A DNA stretch of 10,319 nt from Euryarchaeota archaeon UBA501 (GCA_002505685.1 DAVT01000144.1:1-10319); one strand, 5' to 3'; counted from the stretch's first letter, positions 1 through 7,010 are shown. Numbers and translations are program-made. The notes: generated by a model from the sequence alone, not told the origin.

Positions 1-329
1 GCCTCGCCAGACCCCATCGAAATGTTGCCTGCAGCAGTATGAATGACTTGCATAGAGGAGCCACACAAGCGATTGGTAGTCATACCAGGAACCGTATTTG
101 GAAGCCCTGACATATATGTGGCGATTCGACCAAGATTCAGTCCCTGTTCGCCTTCTGGGTAGGCGCATCCGAGCAAAAGATCTTCAACGGATTCAGGCTT
201 TATTCCTGTTCGTTGGATTACACTTTGAACAACTGTAGATGCCAAATCCTCGGGTCGAATATCCTTCAAATCACCCCGATGTGCACGATGAAATGGCGTG
301 CGGCAATAGCCGACTATGACCGAGCGCAT
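1..329 (-). CDS. Thiolase (acetyl-CoA C-acyltransferase family), N-terminal part, truncated by window edge
   Basis: Only the first 109 residues are in the window; the gene continues past position 1. Thiolases cleave or form 3-ketoacyl-CoA through a covalent acyl-cysteine intermediate in fatty-acid beta-oxidation or acetoacetyl-CoA synthesis. Seen in the sequence: the typical start with R10-T11-P12 (family 'RTPFG/R' motif), the C55-A56-Y57-P58-E59-G60-E61-Q62-G63 stretch followed by NLGR, and the nucleophile motif N86-R87-L88-C89-G90-S91-S92, so Cys89 is the expected acyl acceptor. The 'EQG-N-x-GR' and 'NRxCGSS' patterns resemble FadA/FadI-type degradative thiolases more than the archaeal SCP-x-like acetoacetyl-CoA thiolases used for mevalonate. 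That is a family-level judgement without an alignment. The ATG at 329-327 is chosen because the protein then begins exactly at the usual thiolase start. No Shine-Dalgarno is visible, so the mRNA may be leaderless. The gene is divergent from kptA. The C-terminal catalytic His and Cys are outside the window. Confidence 0.93.
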   Translation of the reverse strand, partial: MRSVIVGYCRTPFHRAHRGDLKDIRPEDLASTVVQSVIQRTGIKPESVEDLLLGCAYPEGEQGLNLGRIATYMSGLPNTVPGMTTNRLCGSSMQVIHTAAGNISMGSGE

Positions 330-425
330 GCTCAGCCGAAACGTCCCGCATCCATAATCATTGACTGTTTCATGTGCCCTATGGGCACAGAACCAATTAT
401 CTAGGGGGGGCCGGTCGCGTGGTCG
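330..425. promoter_or_regulatory. Divergent promoter region, thiolase / kptA
   Basis: This 96-bp gap separates two divergently transcribed genes and must hold both promoters. On the plus strand, AATTATC at 395-401 lies 31 bp before the kptA ATG, the distance expected for an archaeal TATA box serving a leaderless transcript. On the minus strand, a weaker TGATTATG-like element at about 354-362 lies about 30 bp before the thiolase ATG. Neither gene has an evident Shine-Dalgarno. A perfect 17-bp inverted repeat (373-389) sits between the two elements. A short G-run (404-410) follows the kptA TATA candidate. Promoter placement is inference from spacing. Confidence 0.45.
373..389. promoter_or_regulatory. 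Perfect inverted repeat, candidate operator
   Basis: TGTGCCC-TAT-GGGCACA: two perfect 7-bp arms around a 3-bp centre, placed between the divergent thiolase and kptA genes. It lies upstream of both candidate TATA boxes. The size and symmetry are those of a site for a dimeric helix-turn-helix regulator. A regulator of acyl-CoA/fatty-acid metabolism would make sense beside a thiolase, but no regulator gene is in view and the binding role is inferred. Confidence 0.4.
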
Positions 426-1121
426 ATGATTAGAGATTGTAAGTCACACGGATTCTTCGAAGGTCAGAATTGTCCAGCATGTAATGATGAAGGGAAATTC
501 ATCATGAGTGATAGAGAGAGAGACATTCTAGGTCGCCGGATGGCAGGTATTTTGCGACATTTCCCAGAGAAATTCGATTTGGACATGGATATGAACGGAT
601 GGGTAGATGTTCGAGAAATGGTCGAAGCGATTTCAAAGAGAGATCGACGTATGCACTGGCTAAGACCGCATCACATACGGGCAGTCAGTGAAACGTGCAC
701 TAAGGGTCGATATGATGTGCGTGGAGATATGGTGAGAGCCACCTATGCACATACGGTTGAGATTGAACTTGACCTTCCCAGTGACGAAACACCAAACCTA
801 CTCTATTTCCCATGCTCTACAGAAGATGCTGAACATTTGCTCGAACATGGTATCAAACCCGGTGACCGTAAACACGTACATCTATCGAAAACAGTTACCT
901 CGGCAGCAAATGCCGGACACGTACACCACCACAGACCCGTGATCATCGAAGTTGATTGTATCCAAATGGAAGCGAATGGTGACACGATTTACCATGCTGG
1001 TACAACTGTATACTTGACTGAAGAAGTCGAAGCACGTTACTGTGGATTGGTCGAAGACAGTCACCCTGAATTGATGGCCTGCGTATCCGATTGGGAAGCA
1101 CAGGAAGCAGAAGAAGAATAA
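426..1121 (+). CDS. kptA: RNA 2'-phosphotransferase (KptA/Tpt1 family)
   Basis: The 231-residue protein is a full-length archaeal KptA. Family members transfer the 2'-phosphate of an RNA to NAD+, giving ADP-ribose 1'',2''-cyclic phosphate and nicotinamide. Seen here: an N-terminal zinc-finger-like segment C5, H8, C16-P-A-C19 as in archaeal members; the winged-helix RNA lobe with R44-H45 (family 'LRH') and N57-G58-W59-V60 ('GWV' motif); R104 in the R-A-x-x-A-H-T stretch (104-110); and the NAD+ lobe with L126-Y127-F128, then R148 and H150-V151-H152-L153. These match the Arg-His-Arg-Arg catalytic set of the family. The C-terminus is acidic. The ATG at 426 is kept because starting at Met27 would remove the zinc-finger residues. 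There is no Shine-Dalgarno and a TATA-like element lies 31 bp upstream. Its stop codon directly abuts the stop of the opposite-strand gene. The biological substrate in archaea is unclear. Confidence 0.93.
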   Translation: MIRDCKSHGFFEGQNCPACNDEGKFIMSDRERDILGRRMAGILRHFPEKFDLDMDMNGWVDVREMVEAISKRDRRMHWLRPHHIRAVSETCTKGRYDVRGDMVRATYAHTVEIELDLPSDETPNLLYFPCSTEDAEHLLEHGIKPGDRKHVHLSKTVTSAANAGHVHHHRPVIIEVDCIQMEANGDTIYHAGTTVYLTEEVEARYCGLVEDSHPELMACVSDWEAQEAEEE

Positions 1122-1445
1122 TCAGTGATTTTCTCCACATATTGGACAAAAGCCGAGATCTTCTTCAATTTCAGTTTCGCAGGTATTGCAGAATACTGTA
1201 TTCCCTGATGTGGCAGACTTTTGTGGTGCGTCCGACAACAATCTCACTGATTTCTCGCGAACAACAGGTAAAATCGATGCTTCGGTGCGAAGTTGCCATG
1301 CGGCTGAGAATGCCATTGCTTCCTGCAAAGCAGTTTCCAATTGTAGAAGCCTCTCTTCATGCGAAATACCTGATTCCTCAGATTCAAGTGAATTGATTTC
1401 TGTTTGCAGCCAGCGTCGAAAATCCTCAAGAGACGGTTGACCCAT
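1122..1445 (-). CDS. Small zinc-ribbon protein of unknown function
   Basis: This is a 107-residue protein of unknown function. Residues 5-56 are predicted mostly helical and charged (many Glu, Leu and Gln), possibly a short helical hairpin or coiled coil. Residues 57-82 look like a linker. The C-terminus has a CxxC-x10-CxxC zinc ribbon (C86, C89, C100, C103) of the 'FCPxCG' type common in small archaeal proteins. Such ribbons usually mediate protein or nucleic-acid contacts, but nothing here shows which. The ATG at 1445-1443 is preceded by AGGAG only 3 nt upstream, a usable though tight ribosome-binding site. The gene converges with kptA: its TGA is immediately next to the kptA TAA. It is divergent from the IPK gene, with 74 bp between them. 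Coding status rests on the clean cysteine pattern, the ribosome-binding site and the exact abutment. Confidence 0.8.
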   Translation of the reverse strand: MGQPSLEDFRRWLQTEINSLESEESGISHEERLLQLETALQEAMAFSAAWQLRTEASILPVVREKSVRLLSDAPQKSATSGNTVFCNTCETEIEEDLGFCPICGENH

Positions 1446-1519
1446 GGACTCCTGCGTGACGGGCTCCTTGATGAATCAAACGGCGCTATCACTTTGAACA
1501 TGGAACCCTTACTAGGGCC
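1446..1519. promoter_or_regulatory. Divergent promoter region, zinc-ribbon gene / IPK
   Basis: This 74-bp gap lies between divergent genes. It contains a palindrome, TTGAT-GA-ATCAA at 1468-1479, and a smaller inverted repeat CCCT-TACT-AGGG just before the IPK start. A CTATC element at 1486-1490 is 33 bp before the IPK ATG and resembles the TTATC cores ahead of kptA and the UbiD gene. IPK has no Shine-Dalgarno, in keeping with a leaderless transcript. All promoter calls here are inferred from position and similarity. Confidence 0.35.
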
Positions 1520-2287
1520 ATGGGCCGCATCATCATGAAGTGGGGGGGTGGCCTAATTTCAGACAAATCAAGCCTATGCACTGTCTTGCCATTGAGAATT
1601 CAAGCCATGGCCAAAATTTGCAAGAAGATTGTCGCAATGGGTCATGAACTTGTCATTGTCCACGGTGCAGGCTCTTTTGGCCATATTCGAGCTAAAGAGT
1701 ACAGACTTGCTGAGGGAGATATTCAAGGTTTAGACCAGAGTAATGCGATTAATCTAGTTCGCAGTGATATGGACATGCTACATGCACACGTTATCGAAGC
1801 ACTTTCTCCCCTCGTTGTACATAGCCATCCACCGCGTGACTATGTCACCAATACAGGGGCTAATTTTCGGGGAGATCTTGAGAGATTTCTCCAACCTGGA
1901 GTTCACGTCACGTTTGGAGACGTGGTTGACTGTGAACCTCCAGAACTCTTTGGTATTTTATCGGGTGATGATCTGATGCTCAGGTTGAGCAATGAATTGC
2001 CAGATGTTGAATATACAATATTTGCAATGGGTGGTACACCAGGTGTGATGACTGATTTCGGCAATGAGGCGAAATTGATTCCAAAATTGACTGCTGATAC
2101 CGGTTTCACCGGAATACACGAAACGGATATTGATGTAACAGGAGGCATCTTTCTGAAAGTCGAGCGAGCATTCGAAATTTCAAGGAATGTAGACCATGTT
2201 TGGTTTATTGATGGCCATCATCCCGAACGAGTCATGGATATTTTGCAAAACGGAGAAACGATAGGGACTCGGATTTGTGATGTCTAG
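1520..2287 (+). CDS. ipk: Isopentenyl phosphate kinase (IPK)
   Basis: The 255-residue protein is an amino-acid-kinase-fold enzyme phosphorylating isopentenyl phosphate to isopentenyl diphosphate with ATP, the last IPP-forming step in archaeal mevalonate pathways. Seen here: the N-terminal beta-strand and glycine loop K7-W8-G9-G10-G11 followed by D15-K16; the hallmark V47-H48-G49-A50-G51-S52-F53-G54-H55, where H55 is the IPK-specific histidine that distinguishes IPK from fosfomycin and carbamate kinases; the S148-G149-D150-D151 segment; the nucleotide-binding G171-G172-T173-P174-G175-V176; and D205-V206-T207-G208-G209 before a conserved lysine at 213. It ends with a G249-T250-R251-I252 sequence, as is common in the family. 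Length is normal. The start gives the usual 'IIMKWGGG' N-terminus. It is followed in the same direction by the isomerase/GGPP synthase fusion, so the product feeds the next gene. The two genes probably share a transcript. Confidence 0.95.
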   Translation: MGRIIMKWGGGLISDKSSLCTVLPLRIQAMAKICKKIVAMGHELVIVHGAGSFGHIRAKEYRLAEGDIQGLDQSNAINLVRSDMDMLHAHVIEALSPLVVHSHPPRDYVTNTGANFRGDLERFLQPGVHVTFGDVVDCEPPELFGILSGDDLMLRLSNELPDVEYTIFAMGGTPGVMTDFGNEAKLIPKLTADTGFTGIHETDIDVTGGIFLKVERAFEISRNVDHVWFIDGHHPERVMDILQNGETIGTRICDV

Positions 2288-2340
2288 GAATACCACACCG
2301 ACTTCTTCATGTGTCTCCTTTGCCTCGATGGTCTGTTGGC

Positions 2341-4071
2341 ATGGATACTGAGCAGGTGAACACGCTCTTGCATGAGGGATACGACTCTGAACAGGTTTCG
2401 ATGATGGATGAACAAGTCATACTAGTCGATGAAAATGACCAGCCACTGGGTTCGATGAGTAAGGTCGATGCACATCGAGGAGCCGGGGTTTTACACCGAG
2501 CTTTCTCAATTTTATTATTCGATGAAAACAATCGACTTTTGTTGCAAAAACGAGCCAGTCACAAGATTACATTTCCAAGTGTTTGGGCCAATACCGTTTG
2601 TAGCCACCCATTGTTTGTAGATCATGAATTAATGGATGGTGGGGCATTAGGCGATGGTTCGAAAAATGCCGCTATCCGAAAAATGTATCAGGAGTTGGGT
2701 ATAGACGAAGGAGATGTGCCATTTGAGCAAATTCACTTCATTACTAGAATGTTGTACAAGGCGAGGGCAGATGACATTTGGGTGGAGCATGAACTTGACC
2801 ACATACTGTTTGCTCGCACATCAAGTGAATTGAATGTAAATGCCAACCCAAACGAGGTTTCAGAAATTGCATGGGTGACTCAGGATGAACTCGAGCAGTG
2901 GCTTAACGATACAAGTGAAAAGCGGGGAGTAATCGCTCCGTGGTTTCGCTTAATTGCCGAAAATATCCTACCTGAATGGTGGGGCAACCTTGACGGTCTG
3001 CCTACACGCGCAGACACATTGATTCGGAGTATGGGGGAAGTCGAAATGAGTAACAATCCTGAGGTTCTCGATGAATCAAAGATGGGTGTACTCAATGCTC
3101 TGAAGACCCACAAAGATGCAGTTGAGTCACGTATTGTGGCTGCTTTGAGTAAATCTGGAAATGACGTTCTGGCTTCGGCGATGATGCATCTAATCGCGGG
3201 CGGAGGTAAACGCATGCGCGCGATTTTACCATGGCTGGTGGCTGATGCAGTTGGGGATTCAAACGATGGGCTATACGATTTGGGCGCAGCGATTGAAATC
3301 ATTCACAATTTCACGCTCGTACACGATGACATCATGGACAATGATTCCGTACGTCGAGGGCGACCAGCGGTTCATGTCCAGTTTGACCACCCAACAGCAA
3401 TCAATGCGGGCGATGCAATGTTGGCAGTTGCATTTGAGGTGTTGGCGGAATCTGAGCATTTTGATAATCAGCATTTTCGTGATCTCGTTCGCATAATAGG
3501 TAGCATGGTACGACATGTAAGCGAAGGTCAGCAAGAAGACATGTCCTTTGAAGAGCGTGATTATGTTTCAGAGGATGAGTATTTGCACATGATTAGTGGG
3601 AAAACCGCTGCCATGTTTACAACTTGTGCTCGCACTGGTGCATTGCTTTCGGGTGCAGATGCTGAAACAATCGAAATCATGGCTCAATGGGGTGAAAATG
3701 TCGGACTTTGCTTCCAACTAATGGATGATCTAATCGATGCAACTGGTGATAGTGAAACCCTAGGTAAACCGGCATGTAGCGATATTATTGAAGGGAAACA
3801 GACACTTATCGCAATCCATGCCTTGCAACAACCAAAGGAAAATCTCGCGAACTTTGTCGAAATTTTTGGCTCAGGAATTGAAGAAACGGATCGCGAGGTT
3901 CTCGATACGGTAGTGGATGAATTAAGAGACTCGGGTTCTATACAATACGCCTATGACAAAGCGATGAGTTACCACGCGGCTGCCCATGCTTGCCTCGATA
4001 AGGTTCCAAATCGAAATTCGGTGCAAGTGCTTCGTGATTTGACAGATTTCCAAATGGTCAGGATATCATAA
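2341..4071 (+). CDS. idi: Fusion: type I IPP isomerase + GGPP-type prenyl diphosphate synthase
   Basis: One 576-residue frame with two complete enzymes. Residues about 15-225 are a Nudix-fold type I isopentenyl-diphosphate delta-isomerase: catalytic Cys87 in NTVCSHP, metal ligands H45, H52, H89, E149 and E151, and the isomerase signatures ITFPSVWANT and WVEHELDHILF. Residues about 240-576 are a trans-prenyltransferase: GGGKRMR (287-293), first aspartate motif DDIMD (329-333), second motif DDLID (462-466), and the downstream GK...D...GK segment. The bulky Phe324 five residues before the first motif fits the chain-length rule for type I archaeal GGPP synthases, so C20 product is expected. Reactions: IPP to DMAPP, then DMAPP + 3 IPP to GGPP for ether lipids. 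An in-frame GTG at 2311 would add 10 residues. ATG 2341 is preferred because the eukaryotic-like pre-domain (D-x-x-Q-V ... ILVDEND) is retained either way and ATG is the commoner start. Its TAA directly abuts the EF-2 stop. Confidence 0.95.
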   Translation: MDTEQVNTLLHEGYDSEQVSMMDEQVILVDENDQPLGSMSKVDAHRGAGVLHRAFSILLFDENNRLLLQKRASHKITFPSVWANTVCSHPLFVDHELMDGGALGDGSKNAAIRKMYQELGIDEGDVPFEQIHFITRMLYKARADDIWVEHELDHILFARTSSELNVNANPNEVSEIAWVTQDELEQWLNDTSEKRGVIAPWFRLIAENILPEWWGNLDGLPTRADTLIRSMGEVEMSNNPEVLDESKMGVLNALKTHKDAVESRIVAALSKSGNDVLASAMMHLIAGGGKRMRAILPWLVADAVGDSNDGLYDLGAAIEIIHNFTLVHDDIMDNDSVRRGRPAVHVQFDHPTAINAGDAMLAVAFEVLAESEHFDNQHFRDLVRIIGSMVRHVSEGQQEDMSFEERDYVSEDEYLHMISGKTAAMFTTCARTGALLSGADAETIEIMAQWGENVGLCFQLMDDLIDATGDSETLGKPACSDIIEGKQTLIAIHALQQPKENLANFVEIFGSGIEETDREVLDTVVDELRDSGSIQYAYDKAMSYHAAAHACLDKVPNRNSVQVLRDLTDFQMVRIS

Positions 4072-6279
4072 TCAATCCGCGTAGTAGGATTCACCGGGAA
4101 TTTCAGCCTTCATACCTTTACGGGTTCGAATATCCCCGACTACGGTTTCCAGCAGCATACGTGGTAATTCTTCAAAGCCCGAATTCTCGCTGTTCCAAAT
4201 CGCTCTTCCTTGAGATGCTGCACGGATATCATTGGAGAATCCAAAGCTCTCTGCCACTGGTACGGTGCCTACAACTGTAGTTGTTTCACCGTCAGCAGGC
4301 ATATCTTCGATAACGCCACGACGCTGTGTCACTTCACGGGTAACTCCGCCTAGCCAATCATTCGGTACAGACACGAACATCTTCTGCATCGGCTCCATGA
4401 TTGTGGTCCCTGCTCTTACCATCGCACCTCGCATTGCATTTCGCATGGCTGGAATGGTTTGGGCAGGTCCGCGGTGAATGGCGTCTTCGTGCAATTTCGC
4501 ATCTGTCAACCGCACCAACATGCCCATAGCTGGCTCTCCCGCCAGTGGGCCGGACTTGCAAACTTCGTTGAATCCTTCAATCAACAATTCGCGGGTTTCG
4601 TGTAGCCCCTGGATACCCTTTGTACCATTGATGAACACGTTTGTTCCATTGATCGCGTATCCTTTGCGCATCATGTCCTTGTCCATACCCAGTGCGGCAA
4701 ATTGGTCACCCACTTCTTTCTGATCCTTAGAACGGATTGCACCATCTCGGAAATCTCCTGCACGCAGAGCATCCACCACATTTTGTGGTAGCATTTCTAC
4801 TTCGATGTAAAATCGGTTGTGCCGATTGGGTGATTTTCCTTCAAACGGATTGCCTACGTTGTTTCCATTAATCGCTTCACGATAAACAACGATGGGTTCA
4901 CTGACCTTGACCTTGATGTTTTGTTCTTCCTCGATACGATATGTTGTGATTTCGAGATGGAGTTCACCCATACCTGCCAGCAATGCTTCACCTGTTTCTT
5001 GGTTGGTTGTGACTTGTAGTGATGCGTCTGCCTTAGCCAGGCTTCGTAGGGCATCAATGAATTTTGGTAAATCCTTCATTGACTGTGGCTCAACTGCGAC
5101 TGTTACTACCGGCTCCGAATAGTGGCGAATTGCTTCATATGGAATTAGATCCTTGTCCGTGGTTACGGTCACACCAGCAGCAGCCGATCGAATCCCTGTA
5201 ACGGCTGCGATATTTCCAGCAACGACCTTAGGGACTGAAATTCTGTCTCCACCGACCATCATGCTCACTTGCTGAACACGTTCAGCCTTGCTTGCACCAA
5301 TGGCCCACACGGTTTCTCCATGGTTGATTGAACCAGAGTATAGGCGTCCGACAGCAACCTCACCTGCGTGAGGGTCCATCCAAATTTTTGTAATCATCAT
5401 CGCAAGTGTGCCATCTGGGTCACAAGCCAACATTGCCTTTCCTTCTTTTGAGTCCATTTCTCCAGTCCATATATTCGGAATCCTGTATGCTTGAGCCTGA
5501 ACTGGGTTTGGCAATTTCGTTACAGCCATATCCAGCAGTACTTCATGCACTGGGGCCTTCTTTGCCAATTCCTTCTGCTGCTCATTGTGGCAGAATTCAA
5601 AAATCTGGGTGAAATTGACACCTGACTTTTGCATGTAAGGAATTGTGATTCCCCAGTTGTGATAGGCTGAACCGAATGCAACAGTACCATCCATTACACT
5701 GACTTGCCAATCTTTCTTGTATTCATCAGGGGCAAACTGCTTGATCAATTTGTTCACGTGTGTGATTTGTTTCTCGAATCTTGCCATCATATCTTCAGGT
5801 GTTACCTGTAACTCGTTGATGAGTCGGTCGACCTTGTTGATGAATAGAATAGGCTTGACTTTCTCCTTGAGTGCTTGTCGAACAACAGTTTCTGTTTGCG
5901 GCATAGCACCTTCAACAGCACATGTAAGGATAAAACATCCATCCACGGCTCGCATTGCACGCGTAACGTCGCCACCAAAGTCAACGTGACCTGGTGTGTC
6001 GATGAGATTGATGAGATAATCTGTGCCTTCAACACTGTGGACCATGGAAGCACTCGCAGCATTGATTGTAATTCCACGGGCTGATTCTTGCTCGTCGAAA
6101 TCGAGAACACGAGATTTACCAGCTAAATCTTCTGACATCATACCGGCACCTGCAATCAGGTTATCGGACAATGTTGTTTTGCCGTGATCAATGTGTGCCG
6201 CAATGCATAGATTTCGAATCTGTTCACGAATATGCATAACTTCTGTTGCTTTTGCAATGTTGTCTTCCTTACGACCCAT
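4072..6279 (-). CDS. fusA: Translation elongation factor 2 (aEF-2)
   Basis: The 735-residue GTPase catalyses ribosomal translocation and is full length for archaeal EF-2. Seen here: G1 A28-H-I-D-H-G-K-T-T36, G2 R68-G-I-T-I72, G3 D94-T-P-G-H98, and G4 N148-K-V-D151. The domain IV loop D-A-I-H-R-G-P-A-Q places His612 where archaea and eukaryotes carry diphthamide, so dependence on the Dph pathway is expected. The C-terminal domain V ends in the usual basic/acidic tail. Start choice: a GTG at 6288 would add three residues (M-D-S), but it lies inside the AGGTGG ribosome-binding site (6285-6290), and the ATG at 6279-6277 follows at good spacing. It is the last gene of an uS12-uS7-EF-2 block. The usual following EF-1A and uS10 genes are absent; the next gene converges from the other strand with no gap. 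Confidence 0.98.
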   Translation of the reverse strand: MGRKEDNIAKATEVMHIREQIRNLCIAAHIDHGKTTLSDNLIAGAGMMSEDLAGKSRVLDFDEQESARGITINAASASMVHSVEGTDYLINLIDTPGHVDFGGDVTRAMRAVDGCFILTCAVEGAMPQTETVVRQALKEKVKPILFINKVDRLINELQVTPEDMMARFEKQITHVNKLIKQFAPDEYKKDWQVSVMDGTVAFGSAYHNWGITIPYMQKSGVNFTQIFEFCHNEQQKELAKKAPVHEVLLDMAVTKLPNPVQAQAYRIPNIWTGEMDSKEGKAMLACDPDGTLAMMITKIWMDPHAGEVAVGRLYSGSINHGETVWAIGASKAERVQQVSMMVGGDRISVPKVVAGNIAAVTGIRSAAAGVTVTTDKDLIPYEAIRHYSEPVVTVAVEPQSMKDLPKFIDALRSLAKADASLQVTTNQETGEALLAGMGELHLEITTYRIEEEQNIKVKVSEPIVVYREAINGNNVGNPFEGKSPNRHNRFYIEVEMLPQNVVDALRAGDFRDGAIRSKDQKEVGDQFAALGMDKDMMRKGYAINGTNVFINGTKGIQGLHETRELLIEGFNEVCKSGPLAGEPAMGMLVRLTDAKLHEDAIHRGPAQTIPAMRNAMRGAMVRAGTTIMEPMQKMFVSVPNDWLGGVTREVTQRRGVIEDMPADGETTTVVGTVPVAESFGFSNDIRAASQGRAIWNSENSGFEELPRMLLETVVGDIRTRKGMKAEIPGESYYAD

Positions 6280-6362
6280 GGAGTCCACCTAGGTTTGCGG
6301 CGACCTGAATTGGGTTGATAAAACCCCCTATGTGCGCGCGGGCGTACACGCGAGGGTTTGAA
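6280..6362 (-). promoter_or_regulatory. uS7 - EF-2 intergenic region with hairpin and possible internal promoter
   Basis: This 83-bp gap is large compared with the 9 nt between uS12 and uS7. It holds AAACCC (6321-6326) and GGGTTT (6354-6359), complementary 6-bp arms around a very GC-rich alternating purine-pyrimidine interior. On the minus-strand transcript the distal arm runs into GGGGGTTTT, resembling a terminator or attenuator. The same position reads TTTTATC (6323-6317) on the minus strand, 38-44 bp before the EF-2 ATG, where a TATA box for a short-leader EF-2 transcript would lie. Either a partial terminator after uS7, an EF-2 promoter, or both is plausible; the sequence alone does not decide. 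Confidence 0.4.
6285..6290 (-). promoter_or_regulatory. Ribosome-binding site of EF-2 (decides start)
   Basis: AGGTGG on the minus strand, 5 nt before the ATG at 6279-6277. It overlaps the alternative GTG at 6288, which argues against that GTG being the start. Confidence 0.7.
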
Positions 6363-7010
6363 TCATCGTGCAGATGCCGCGATACGATGAAGTTCTTCCT
6401 TCTTGCCAACTGCAAAAGATGCTACATCTCCGTCCTTGGCCTTCATCAATTCGCTAACGATTCCATCAGTTAGTGTCTTGGTTGATTTGAAAGTAGCAGC
6501 CAAACTGCCCTTGCATAGATTTCGAATTGCGACATCCAAACGACGACTTGGGGCACTATCTACGGCCTTGGGTTGTGATACTGCTCCGAACTTGATTCGG
6601 GTAATTTCTTCCATGGGTGCTGAATGTGTAATTGCATCTACAAAGACTTGCAATGGATTTTCCTTGGTCCTTTCATGAATCACATCGAGGGCCTCTTCGA
6701 AGGACTTGGCGGCATATTTTTTCTTGCCACCATTTCGACCTGTTCGCATTAGGCCATTGATGAATCGCTCAACAACGCTAAGCTTGGCCTTCCCCATCCA
6801 TGCATTTGCATGTCGTCCACCGGAATGTGGGGTACCAACAGTTCTGAGATTAATGTAGGGGGAAATCCCTGGATCTTCGCATGTGACTTCAGTTGAATCC
6901 CACTTCCCGAAAACAAGAGTGCCGATTCCTGCTATCGGGCTGATATCTTCTGCAACCAATGGGGTTGTCTCCGCTTCAGATTGTTCTTCAGTGACTTCTT
7001 CATCTGACAT
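6363..7010 (-). CDS. rps7: Ribosomal protein uS7 (30S)
   Basis: The 215-residue protein is archaeal-type uS7, which nucleates the head of the small subunit by binding the 3' domain of 16S rRNA and lines the E-site. Residues 1-25 are an acidic extension rich in Glu. The conserved fold starts around L32-V33-F34-G35-K36-W37. Archaeal features seen: Y52-I53-N54-L55, P61-H62-S63-G64-G65-R66-H67, K74-A75-K76 with V80-E81-R82, the P154-S155-R156-R157-L158-D159 segment, and the C-terminal K203-K204-E205-E206 followed by R209-I210-A211. The ATG at 7010-7008 is preceded by GAGGTGA (7021-7015 on the minus strand), which overlaps the TGA of uS12, indicating translational coupling. It lies in the conserved uS12-uS7-EF-2 order. 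Confidence 0.97.
   Translation of the reverse strand: MSDEEVTEEQSEAETTPLVAEDISPIAGIGTLVFGKWDSTEVTCEDPGISPYINLRTVGTPHSGGRHANAWMGKAKLSVVERFINGLMRTGRNGGKKKYAAKSFEEALDVIHERTKENPLQVFVDAITHSAPMEEITRIKFGAVSQPKAVDSAPSRRLDVAIRNLCKGSLAATFKSTKTLTDGIVSELMKAKDGDVASFAVGKKEELHRIAASAR

Noticed and set aside
213..404. Plus-strand open frame of 63 codons near the left end
   Set aside because: It overlaps the thiolase N-terminus and both divergent promoters, and its translation has no family features.
1468..1479. TTGAT-GA-ATCAA palindrome as a confirmed operator
   Set aside because: Arms of 5 bp are likely to occur by chance in an AT-rich promoter region; noted in the intergenic entry only.
4232..6110. Several long open frames on the plus strand and in other frames within EF-2
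   Set aside because: They are shadows of the strongly conserved EF-2 coding sequence, with low-complexity Ser/Thr-rich translations.
6280..6288. GTG start adding three residues to EF-2
   Set aside because: The GTG is part of the AGGTGG ribosome-binding site that serves the ATG at 6279.
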